From: DAOUEG01 sp964589285
GTDB lineage: Bacteria; Chloroflexota; Dehalococcoidia; Dehalococcoidales; RBG-16-60-22
DNA: 16,962 nt
Assembly (NCBI GenBank): GCA_964589285.1
Contig: CAZPSP010000044.1
Span: forward strand, 1 to 16,962
Direction of reading: 5' to 3'
Shown: positions 5,393-13,003 of the stretch, piece by piece
Position numbering within the stretch: position 1 is the stretch's first letter
Layout: every line of letters starts with the position of its first letter
Notes under the pieces: model-generated
What the model was told of the DNA's origin: nothing
Database searches by the model: none
What the model saw: the letters and a program-made list of their open reading frames with translations, nothing else
Position numbers and translations under genes: made by a program

Positions 5393-8109
5393 ACTTCCTC
5401 TTGAGGAGCAGGTGAAGCTTCCGCCTGCGCCGGTCCCGCGGCGGCATTCCCGCCGGCCATTCTCCGGCGGAGGAACAGCAGCGCACCGATGGAGACGATG
5501 CCCAGGAGTGATACGCCGGTAAGGAACCATAAACTCGTAAAGATGTTCCACCACGGCGAGGATGGAGACTCGTCCACCTCCGGCAATTCGTTTTTCTCTT
5601 CTTCCTGGAGCTGTTCAAAGAGTTCCACCGGGATAGATTCCACATCGGTTTCGTCATCCGGCAGGATGAGAGACGGCGCATCGCCGGACATTCCCCCGGT
5701 GCCGTTATCCGAACTGATGCCGGACAGGTTATTACTGCCCTCGGGGATCGGTTCGACGACCGAAAACAGCAGCGCCGCAAGATTGTTCGATTCGTTCGAT
5801 TCCACCAGCCGGTCCGCCTCATCCGCCGTTACGGTGAACCTGTAATTGCCCGGTGCGCCCCGCCACGTAAAGGTTATGTCCTGGCTTTCTCCGGGAAGGA
5901 TCGGATTATTGACTTCCGGCGGCAGCGGCGTGCCGTTCACCGAGGCCGTGACCCTGGTGAGCCCGGCCTTTCCTTCTCCGTTATTGATCATGGAAACGGT
6001 AAAAGAGACCGTGGAACCGGCTTCAGCCGGGACCGGCGAGAGTGTGATGTTCTGGATACCGATGTCCGGAGCGGGAAGGGGAGCCAGTTTGTCATTATTG
6101 AGTTCCTTGCTCTCCAGGACGGTGTCCTGCTTGTCGATGAAAGCGCCGAACGAGTCCGGGATGACCTGAGCCTGCCAGGTAAACTTGCGGATAACAGTCT
6201 CGCCCGGTTCTATCTGGTTCACGTAGTGCTGACCGCGAGCCAGGCCGTTTACATAATACTCGATTTCCGTTTCTCCAGATGCGTCATTGCCCCGGTTCTC
6301 GATAACGGCGATCAGCGTCACGGTGTCGCCCAGTTGGGGAGTTTCCGGCGACCATATCAGGTTTTTTACGACCAGGTCCGGCGCCAGGGTTGAAAATTCA
6401 ATGGACGTTTCATTGTTGGTCTCGTCGATCTCGCGAACGTAGTTATTGAAGTCAGCCGAAAGCTTGATCACGTGATCTCCGAAGGGGGCTTTCGTGGTGA
6501 ACTCGATGCAATCGATCCGCCCCGTTTTCAGGCTTTTCACCGGCAGGGTGGCCAGCAGATCGCCATCGATATAGCAGGCAACATGAGAGCCCGGCGCCGT
6601 TCCCGGCCCGGCATTCGTTACATTGACGCTGATGGTGATTTCTTCGTCCATCTTCGGGCCGGCCGGAGTACAACTCGCCCCCGATATCTGGAAATCCACC
6701 GTGGGCGCGGGAATTATCGGCATGACGGAGATGGATTTGGTGTTGTTGGTCTCTACGCTTTCCTTGATACGGTCGCCATAGTCCAGGATGGCCTGAACGT
6801 TCAGAATGCGGTTCTTGGCCGTCATCGTGAACGTATGCTCCATGGCCTGCCCCGGTTCGATGGCATTGATCAGGCGCGAGAGATTGAAGTAATAATTCGT
6901 TTTTAAGGTAAGCTCGACGTTGTGAGCGGCGCTGGTGCCGGTGTTCTTGATGGTAACCTTGAATGAAACAGGCTTATCGACCTCCGGCGTGGCCGGTATG
7001 CACGCGATGCTTTGGAGAACCAGGTCTGGTATTCCAACCCCGGGAATGACGATGGTGGCGGTATTGTTGTCTTCTTCGGTTTCCAGCACCTCATCAGACG
7101 GATCGATGACAGCGGTCACCGTCTGGTTGCAAGAGCCGGGAAACCAGTTGTACTTTACGGTGGTCGAACTGCCGGGCGACAGCGGTTTGACCTGTTCCCG
7201 CACCCATCCGAGACCTTCCAGGTAACAGGAAAGCCAGGTTCCGTAAGATGCGCCCTGTCCCTGGTTATTGACGGTATAGGAAAGCGTGATGTTCTCCGTG
7301 TAGGAGCGTTCCGCGGGCGTCCAGGTTATGCCGTCGATGATGAGGTCCGGACCGGCGGTGGTGAACTCGATACCGAAGCTATTATTCGTTTCGCAGCTTT
7401 CCCTGGTGGTATTGCCGATATCGAGGTCCGCGCGGACGATATGACTGCCCGGCTGGGCGGCCCAGGAAATGGTGCGCTCGATGGTGGCCGTCGGGGCCAG
7501 GACCGGAATACTGAACCTGCCCCGTGAGTTGCCTCCGATGAATACCTCGTATTCGCCGTAACGGGATGACTGGCTGCCCTGGTTGGAGATAAGAACCGTG
7601 AATGTCACGGTTTCCCCGGCGGACACCGTTTCCGGTTCCCAGGTGATGCCCCGTATGACGAGGTCCGCGGCCAGCACCGAGAACGCGAGGGTCATCGTGT
7701 TGTTGGTCTCGGTGCTTTCATCAACGGTGTTCTCCGCATCCGCGGTCACGGTCAGAACGTGGTCCCCGGCCTCGGCTTTCCAGGTCAGGATGCAGGTGAC
7801 GGACTCACCGGCGGAAATCCCGGCGATGTAGAGGGAATCGAGCGTCGTGTCACCGAGATTGAAGTCAAGCCGGCAGGGTGAGGAATCCGCGTTTCCGGCA
7901 TTCTTGACAGTGGCGGAAAAGGTCGTGGTGGCTCCGATCGCCGGCGCCGTCGGGGGACCTGAAAGGGCCTCGACGGTCAGGTCAGGCAGCGGCATTTCGT
8001 CCGCGGCGGCCGGTCCGGCCACCGGAAGCAATACGTTTACGCCGCACAGGGCGCACAACGATATCAGTACGGTAACGCCGGTACAGGCCCGGCGCATACG
8101 GTCAAACAT
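5389..8109 (-). CDS. Surface-anchored protein with seven CARDB repeats
   Basis: A 906-residue exported protein. The N-terminus (RMRRACTGVTVLISLCALC, then GPAAADE) is a signal peptide with likely cleavage near residues 37-38. From about residue 41 to 785 there are seven CARDB (cell-adhesion-related, Ig-like beta) repeats of about 105 residues. Each opens with a PDL/ADL-type strand and closes with an ExxExNN motif: DESTETNN, RESCETNN, LETEEDNN, KESVETNN, REIDETNN, LESKELNN and VESNESNN. An acidic linker follows, then one membrane helix (about 856-880), basic LRRR and a short Ala/Pro-rich cytoplasmic tail. The protein should sit outside the cell, anchored by its C-terminus. CARDB domains are linked to adhesion or cell-surface architecture; the partner is unknown. 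Its stop codon overlaps that of the copper ATPase gene (convergent), with no clear terminator between. The Shine-Dalgarno is weak. Confidence 0.9.
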   Translation of the reverse strand: MFDRMRRACTGVTVLISLCALCGVNVLLPVAGPAAADEMPLPDLTVEALSGPPTAPAIGATTTFSATVKNAGNADSSPCRLDFNLGDTTLDSLYIAGISAGESVTCILTWKAEAGDHVLTVTADAENTVDESTETNNTMTLAFSVLAADLVIRGITWEPETVSAGETVTFTVLISNQGSQSSRYGEYEVFIGGNSRGRFSIPVLAPTATIERTISWAAQPGSHIVRADLDIGNTTRESCETNNSFGIEFTTAGPDLIIDGITWTPAERSYTENITLSYTVNNQGQGASYGTWLSCYLEGLGWVREQVKPLSPGSSTTVKYNWFPGSCNQTVTAVIDPSDEVLETEEDNNTATIVIPGVGIPDLVLQSIACIPATPEVDKPVSFKVTIKNTGTSAAHNVELTLKTNYYFNLSRLINAIEPGQAMEHTFTMTAKNRILNVQAILDYGDRIKESVETNNTKSISVMPIIPAPTVDFQISGASCTPAGPKMDEEITISVNVTNAGPGTAPGSHVACYIDGDLLATLPVKSLKTGRIDCIEFTTKAPFGDHVIKLSADFNNYVREIDETNNETSIEFSTLAPDLVVKNLIWSPETPQLGDTVTLIAVIENRGNDASGETEIEYYVNGLARGQHYVNQIEPGETVIRKFTWQAQVIPDSFGAFIDKQDTVLESKELNNDKLAPLPAPDIGIQNITLSPVPAEAGSTVSFTVSMINNGEGKAGLTRVTASVNGTPLPPEVNNPILPGESQDITFTWRGAPGNYRFTVTADEADRLVESNESNNLAALLFSVVEPIPEGSNNLSGISSDNGTGGMSGDAPSLILPDDETDVESIPVELFEQLQEEEKNELPEVDESPSSPWWNIFTSLWFLTGVSLLGIVSIGALLFLRRRMAGGNAAAGPAQAEASPAPQEEV

Positions 8110-8220
8110 CTGAGACTAACCTTCACGTGTCGGTTATTCTCAGGATACAGTCACTGCGGCTTCGGCGAACAGGGTTTTACCTTTACTTCTGTAACGGTGA
8201 TTTCACCCATCTTCGCGTGG

Positions 8221-9411
8221 CTAGATGATGCCTTCTCCGGCCAGTTTATCCATCTGTTCTTCGGTATAGCCGAGGTATGCAGACAGGATTTCCCGGGTGT
8301 TCTCGCCGAGGAACGGCGCGGGATAGCCGATGCCCCCCGGGGTCCGGGACATCTTGAACACGGAACCGGGGACTTTCACCTTGCCGGAGATCAATTGCTC
8401 GACCTCGATGATAGCGTCCCGCGCTTTAAGCTGCGGATCGTTGCAGACCTCGGAGAATTTGGGGACCTTGGAACAGGGTACGTCCGCTTCACGGAGTTTC
8501 TGCATGACTTCATCCGTGGTGTAATTGATGGTCCAGGAGGAAATGACATCGTTTATCTCATCGCGGTGCTTGACGCGGATGTTCTGGTTGGCGCCGAGCG
8601 GGCTGTCGATGAGGTCCTGGCGGCCCATCACGGTGTAGAGGCGCTGGAGCTGGGCGAGCACGCCGGCGGCGATAAAGAGGTCTCCGTCTTTTGTTTTATA
8701 GACATTGCAGGGGACCATGGCGGAATGCCCGTTGCCGAAACGCGGCGGTTCCATGTCCGCGAGGAAGCAGTAGGGAGAAAATTCAATGGAGGTCAATTGC
8801 CAGATAGCTTCCTGCATGGATATATCGATGACCTGGCCCTCACCGGTGCGGAGTTTATGAATGACGGCGGCGAGGATGGCGGTGGCGGCAAAGTGACCGG
8901 AACTGAAGTCCGCAGTGGAAACGCCGGTACGGACGGGCTGCTCCGGAAAGCCGGTCACGGCCGTCATGCCGCCCATGGCCTGGGCAACGGGATCGAAGCC
9001 GGGATAATCGCGGTAAGGCCCCGTCTGGCCGTAGGCGGAGATCGATGCATAGATCAGCGCGGGATTGAGGGCGCACATTGCCTGGCTGTCAAGGCCGAGT
9101 TTTTCCATGGTGCCGGGGCTGAAATTCTCCACCAGCACGTCTACTTTCTTGACGAGTTCTTTAATGATATCCCGGCCTCTCGGTGACTTCAAATCGATGG
9201 TAACGCTTTTTTTACCGCGGTTGAGGATGATGTAGGCGCCGCCCTCCAGCCCTTCCGTGTGAGGGAAATCGCTCCGGGTAAGGTCCCCGGAACCGGGGCG
9301 TTCTATCTTGATGATGTCCGCGCCGAAGTTTTTCAGCAGCATGGTACAGAACGGTCCGGAATATACCTGGGTGAAATCGAGCACTTTGATACCTTCGAGA
9401 ACGCTGGTCAT
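8221..9411 (-). CDS. CaiB/BaiF family (family III) CoA-transferase
   Basis: A 396-residue enzyme of the formyl-CoA/carnitine CoA-transferase family, which moves CoA between carboxylic acids. The N-terminus LEGIKVLDFTQVYSGPFCT is the family signature, followed by GADIIKIERPGSGD, NRGKKSVTIDLK and DVLVENFSPG. Asp168 in STADFSSG aligns with the catalytic Asp (Asp169 in formyl-CoA transferase) that forms the acyl-aspartate. The C-terminal half shows GDLFIAAG and PGSVFKMSRTPG. Length is normal. Start choice is backed by AAGGAGG five to six nt upstream, and a near-consensus promoter (9493-9522) lies upstream. No acyl-CoA dehydrogenase or ligase gene adjoins it, so the substrate cannot be named; a single-gene unit is likely. 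Family call is certain, substrate unknown. Confidence 0.95.
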   Translation of the reverse strand: MTSVLEGIKVLDFTQVYSGPFCTMLLKNFGADIIKIERPGSGDLTRSDFPHTEGLEGGAYIILNRGKKSVTIDLKSPRGRDIIKELVKKVDVLVENFSPGTMEKLGLDSQAMCALNPALIYASISAYGQTGPYRDYPGFDPVAQAMGGMTAVTGFPEQPVRTGVSTADFSSGHFAATAILAAVIHKLRTGEGQVIDISMQEAIWQLTSIEFSPYCFLADMEPPRFGNGHSAMVPCNVYKTKDGDLFIAAGVLAQLQRLYTVMGRQDLIDSPLGANQNIRVKHRDEINDVISSWTINYTTDEVMQKLREADVPCSKVPKFSEVCNDPQLKARDAIIEVEQLISGKVKVPGSVFKMSRTPGGIGYPAPFLGENTREILSAYLGYTEEQMDKLAGEGII

Positions 9412-9492
9412 GTGAACCTCCTTCTGTTCGGGGCTTGCCGGCTGGAATACCGGGATATATCAGAGCGTTTTATATGAGAACTTGTTCACCTG

Positions 9493-9522
9493 ATTATAGC
9501 CCTTTTCCGCACGGGCTATCAA
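9493..9522 (-). promoter_or_regulatory. Sigma-70-type promoter for the CoA-transferase gene
   Basis: On the minus strand TTGATA (9517-9522) and TATAAT (9493-9498) are separated by 18 bp. This predicts a transcript start near 9486 and a leader of about 75 nt before the CoA-transferase ATG. The spacer carries GCCC and GGGC at its ends, a small inverted repeat whose meaning is unclear. Confidence 0.65.
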
Positions 9523-9600
9523 TTCCAGGCCTGTCTCGCCGGACGGCACCCGGTAAAACCTGCAAGGTAACACTCAACAAGAATGCGGGTAGAAATGGTA

Positions 9601-9628
9601 TTGGCAGGCAAATGAACGGAGATATAAT
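9601..9628 (+). promoter_or_regulatory. Near-consensus promoter for the small zinc-ribbon-like gene
   Basis: TTGGCA (9601-9606, five of six consensus -35 bases) and TATAAT (9623-9628, consensus) are 16 bp apart. The predicted transcript start near 9635 lies about 27 nt before the ATG at 9662. This is one of the best-looking promoters in the window and argues that the 66-residue reading frame is a real gene. Confidence 0.7.
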
Positions 9629-9661
9629 AGCACAATACAGGAACCAGTGAAGGAGCAGGAA

Positions 9662-9862
9662 ATGGGCACGGCCAAAGAAGATACTATGGACTGCGTGCAT
9701 TTCTGGATTATCGATACACCCCATGGACCGACAAGTACCGGCCGGTGCAAGTACTGCGGAATGACCAGAGAATTTCAGAACGTCTGGACGGACAGCTTTA
9801 ACGAACACCAGGTGGCACCATCCAATGACGGTCGAGCCGCGCCGGAAAAAAGTTTGGTATAA
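9662..9862 (+). CDS. Small zinc-ribbon-like protein (C-x-H-x-W / CxxCG)
   Basis: A 66-residue protein starting MGTAKEDTMDCVHFWIIDTP. Cys11, His13, Cys29 and Cys32 (GRCKYCG) form a plausible four-ligand zinc site; Trp15 and the GPTSTG turn lie between them. I recall similar short C-x-H-W proteins in Chloroflexota and Actinobacteria without known function; I cannot check that here. I chose ATG 9662 because AGGAG stands 6 nt upstream; a GTG at 9647 in the same frame has no such site. A near-consensus promoter lies just upstream. The gene stands alone between the CoA-transferase and TPR genes. A regulatory or metal-binding role is a guess. The tail after residue 50 looks disordered. Confidence 0.75.
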   Translation: MGTAKEDTMDCVHFWIIDTPHGPTSTGRCKYCGMTREFQNVWTDSFNEHQVAPSNDGRAAPEKSLV

Positions 9863-10135
9863 GAATCAGGCGCTGTGAGCCTGATAATGACGGGCGCACT
9901 GTACCTGATATTTTTCCCTCGCGAGCGCACCACCCCGCTTTTATTGATAACGTCATGGACCTCAATTGATACGGCCTTGCCCGCCGGCGCCGGCTATCAA
10001 AAAAAGGCCGTTCCGTAATCCTCTATGTGTTTCACTATAAATCCATGCCCGCGTTCATACTAGACATATACCTAGCTTTTGATACGTAGCGGTACTGATT
10101 ATGAGTAGTGCGAGGATACCGTATGATACTTTCTG
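9863..10135. other. Non-coding gap between the zinc-ribbon-like and TPR genes
   Basis: This 273-bp stretch contains no convincing reading frame. Besides the terminator candidate at its left end, it holds a nested inverted repeat: outer arms ACGGCCTT and AAGGCCGT (9971-9978, 10004-10011) around the palindrome GCCGGCGCCGGC (9983-9994). The TPR promoter should lie in the right part, where TTGATA (10079-10084) and TATAAA (10036-10041) occur but are not correctly paired with partner boxes. No tRNA or riboswitch was recognised. Confidence 0.5.
9865..9915 (+). terminator. Weak terminator candidate with imperfect 24-bp repeat
   Basis: Just after the zinc-ribbon-like gene, ATCAGGC (9865-9871) pairs with GCCTGAT (9879-9885) over a 7-nt loop. 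A second CCTGAT at 9904-9909 is followed by ATTTTT and could pair with the same upstream arm. The two CCTGAT copies lie in an imperfect direct repeat of period 24 (9869-9886 and 9893-9910). It may end the short transcript; support is modest because the first stem has no T-run. Confidence 0.3.
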
Positions 10136-12397
10136 ATGAAGAAACATGCGGCGCCGTGCCTACTTTTGATACTGTTAGTTCTTGTTGCAGGATTTGCCTC
10201 TTCCTGCCTGGCACAGTCATACCAGCACCGCGAGGCCGGTTTCACGCTGGTCAGTCGCGGTGACTATGAGCAAGCCATCATTGAATTGACCACCGCTCTG
10301 GCTATCAATGACGGTGATGCCGAGGCGTACGCACAGCGCGCCCTTGCGGAATATAACCTCGGCCGCTTTGAGAATGCACTAAATGATTGCCGGGAGGCGC
10401 TGGCTATCGATCCCGGCCTTGTTTCTGCATATGAAACGAGGGCACGTATCTATTACGACATGGAACAATACGGGCTCGCTATCGAAGACCTTACCTCGGC
10501 CATCCGGCTCGCTCCGGCAGAACGCTCCTTATATACCACCCGCGGGCTGTCGTACCTGCGTGACGAACAATACGATAAGGCTGTCAGCGATTTTACCGCG
10601 GTGATAAAGCGCCAGCCGGACAACGCGAACCTGTATCAATACCGGGGAGATGCCTACATGGGAGCCGGTAACTTTGCCCTGGCGGCACAGGATTATTCAA
10701 CCATGCTCGAACTCGATCCCGGTAACAATGCCGCGTATGTATATCGTGCGGCTGCTTATATCGCCGGGGAACAGTTCGATCTCGCGATAGCGGATTACAC
10801 GAAAGCGATAGAAACCGGCGAGTTCGATAATACAACACTGTTCTCGGCGCGGGCCTATGCTTACGAACAAAGTTCTTTGCCCGGTAAGGCCATTGCCGAT
10901 TACTCCAACATTACCGAGGTAGTCCCGGATGACGTCGCGGCCTTTTACAACCGTGGCAGTGTTTTTTTCAGGAACGGAGACTATGTTTCCGCCATCGAAG
11001 ACATGGACCGGGTGCTTGCTATCCGGAGTGATATGGTCCCGGCATTGCAGATCCGGGCGTATGCCTATCAAACCATCGGGGATTCCGGGAAAGCCATCCG
11101 GGACCTGACAGAGATCATCCGCTTGACACCGGAAGACCCGGAAGCGTACTACAACCGGGCGCTGCTTTACTCCGGAATAGAGCAATACACCATGGCCCGG
11201 CAGGACCTCGATAAAGCTTTACAACTCGATCCGGCAATGACGGAGGCGTATATCAGCCGGGCGCTCGCTTACCTGAACGAAGAAAATACGGAACAGGCTG
11301 TTGCGGACCTGACCAGCGCGATCTTTCTGGATACAGATGCCGCTATGCCGTTTTATTATCGGGGGCTGGCTTACCAGCAGGCTGGGAGTTATTATCCTGC
11401 GATGGAAAATTTCACGTTCGCTCTCGATCGCGACCCCGGCCTGAAAGAAGCTTATACCGCGCGGGCGAATGCTTATATCGCGCTGGGAAAGCCGGATAAG
11501 GCCCTTTCTGATCTGACCAGGGTAATTTCCTTGTCCGCCGATGATGCTGCGGCGTACTTCTCACGCGGTACCGTGTATGCTGAGCTTGGACTGAACCAGC
11601 AGGCCATAGATGATTTTTCTACCTGTATCGCTCTCGATCCGTCATTTGCCCCCGCTTTTACCGCTCGCGGTTTAGCGTATGTTTTGGTAAATCAGACGGA
11701 AGCTGCCATGGCAGATTACAACACCGTCATCAGCCTTTCCCCGAAAGACCCGGTGGCCTACTATAACCGGGGTACCGTGTTTGCCGGCGAGTCTCAGTAT
11801 AGAGAAGCCATCGGTGATTATACCACCGCTCTTTTACTGGATGAAGAAATGCAGTCTGCGTACGTTTCCCGGTCCTTGGCTTATTCAGCCATCGGGGATC
11901 TTGATAAAGCCCTGTCCGATATCAACGATGCTATCCACCTGGACGTTGGAAACCCGTACTATTACTACTATAGGGGCAATGTCAAATTCCGCCGGAATGA
12001 TCATCAGGGGGCCATTGCGGACTACAGTCTCGCCTTGAAAATTGACCCTTCCCTGGCGGAGGTCTACAGCGCCCGGGGGTTCGTTTACAGCAATCAACTC
12101 GATTTTTATAAGGCGATAAAGGATTTCGATAAGGTCATCGAACTCGTTCCCGATAGCGCCGAGGCCTATTTCAACCGGGGATTGATGTATTCCAACCGTG
12201 AGATCTTCCCCGCAGCGATCAAGGACTATACACAGGCTATCTCGCTGGATCCGGATAACGCCCGTGCCTACTATTACCGGGCACTGGCATACCGGGCGAT
12301 TGAGCGGAACAGCGATGCTGTTAACGACGCCAGAACGGCTTTGGAACTGACGGATGACCCGGACCTGATCGAGCGTATCAACGACCTGCTGAATTGA
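10136..12397 (+). CDS. Secreted protein of about 21 tandem TPR repeats
   Basis: A 753-residue protein. The N-terminus MKKHAAPCLLLILLVLVAG is a signal peptide, probably cut after SCLA near residue 26. An alternative lipoprotein site at Cys24 is poor because the -3 residue is Ala. From about residue 27 to 742 the chain divides into 21 units of 34 residues, each with the TPR pattern (for example AEAYFNRGLMYSNREIFPAA and an ending like AISLDPDN). Only 11 residues follow. No enzyme domain is present, so it should be an extracytoplasmic protein-binding scaffold. Many units carry YxxRG and DPxN, matching the TPR_1/TPR_11-like consensus. The start has no clear Shine-Dalgarno, but a stop codon four codons upstream fixes the frame and the signal peptide supports it. 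It converges with the flavodoxin gene. Partner and role unknown. Confidence 0.92.
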   Translation: MKKHAAPCLLLILLVLVAGFASSCLAQSYQHREAGFTLVSRGDYEQAIIELTTALAINDGDAEAYAQRALAEYNLGRFENALNDCREALAIDPGLVSAYETRARIYYDMEQYGLAIEDLTSAIRLAPAERSLYTTRGLSYLRDEQYDKAVSDFTAVIKRQPDNANLYQYRGDAYMGAGNFALAAQDYSTMLELDPGNNAAYVYRAAAYIAGEQFDLAIADYTKAIETGEFDNTTLFSARAYAYEQSSLPGKAIADYSNITEVVPDDVAAFYNRGSVFFRNGDYVSAIEDMDRVLAIRSDMVPALQIRAYAYQTIGDSGKAIRDLTEIIRLTPEDPEAYYNRALLYSGIEQYTMARQDLDKALQLDPAMTEAYISRALAYLNEENTEQAVADLTSAIFLDTDAAMPFYYRGLAYQQAGSYYPAMENFTFALDRDPGLKEAYTARANAYIALGKPDKALSDLTRVISLSADDAAAYFSRGTVYAELGLNQQAIDDFSTCIALDPSFAPAFTARGLAYVLVNQTEAAMADYNTVISLSPKDPVAYYNRGTVFAGESQYREAIGDYTTALLLDEEMQSAYVSRSLAYSAIGDLDKALSDINDAIHLDVGNPYYYYYRGNVKFRRNDHQGAIADYSLALKIDPSLAEVYSARGFVYSNQLDFYKAIKDFDKVIELVPDSAEAYFNRGLMYSNREIFPAAIKDYTQAISLDPDNARAYYYRALAYRAIERNSDAVNDARTALELTDDPDLIERINDLLN

Positions 12398-12435
12398 AGA
12401 AGGCGAACTGAAACCGCCGGTGCTGTTGTCCTCGT

Positions 12436-12970
12436 CTACACCTGTTCCAGGAGATGCCGGACGTTCTCCCGGATTTCCGCCAGGTCGGCTTCATTGGGAC
12501 GCCCGACGATGTTCCCCAGGCGCCCCTCCGTGCTGTTCTTGAGATTGTTGTGGAATTCACCCACCGTATACCATTCTCCACGGACGGAAAATCCGATATG
12601 GGCGAAAAACTGCCCCAGGTACTTTCCCACCGGTATCGCTTCATCGATGCCGGTATGCGGCCCGGAGTAGGTACAGAAGACGACGGCGTTTTTTCCCGGA
12701 ACGGCCGGCGCTTTCGGCTTGATGGTGCCGTTCTCGTTGTACATCTTCATGCGGGCTTTGACGAACTTGACCACGGGGTCCGGCGGCATGAACGAATAGG
12801 ATGGGCAGCCGAGAAACACCAGGTCGTAGGACAAAAGGTCCGCCTCGTCCCCAACCGGTATGGTCATGAGGTCCGTTTCCAGGCCGGACTGCCGCAGGGT
12901 TTCCGTAATGGTCCGGGCTACTTTTTCCGTGTTGCCGGTTGCCGACCAGTATATGACACAGGCTTTTCAT
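12436..12970 (-). pseudogene. Flavodoxin, frame broken by one extra A after the start
   Basis: The minus frame ending at 12436 encodes a flavodoxin. Read back past its first ATG (12867) it continues as ACVIYWSATGNTEKVARTIT, the FMN phosphate-binding loop of flavodoxins. GCPSYSF and CTYSGPHTG are the flavin-stacking loops, and LLSYDLVFLG precedes them. The frame then meets TGA just before the expected start. An ATG at 12970 with AAAGGA 7-8 nt upstream stands in the neighbouring frame and is followed by AAAA; with AAA instead it would read MKACVIYWSATGNT and give 177 residues, a normal length. So there is one extra base in the A-run (12964-12967). It is either a sequencing or assembly error, a real mutation, or frameshifting. 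If intact, the product would be a cytosolic FMN electron carrier. It is last in the operon, 33 nt after the Mrp-like gene. Confidence 0.85.
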
Positions 12971-13003
12971 GGCTGATTCCTTTCAGTCCCGCCGCCTGAC
13001 AAA

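Noticed and set aside
5187..5822. 211-codon minus-strand open frame overlapping the CARDB gene and the ATPase end
   Set aside because: Runs in another frame of the CARDB coding region and is Arg/Ser-rich without a fold signal.
8196..8207. Small hairpin GGTGA-TT-TCACC downstream of the CoA-transferase gene
   Set aside because: Only a 5-bp stem with a 2-nt loop and no T-run in the direction of transcription, too weak to call a terminator.
8197..9186. 329-codon plus-strand open frame opposite the CoA-transferase gene
   Set aside because: Antisense to a well-matched enzyme, no ribosome-binding site tied to a plausible protein, and no recognisable domain.
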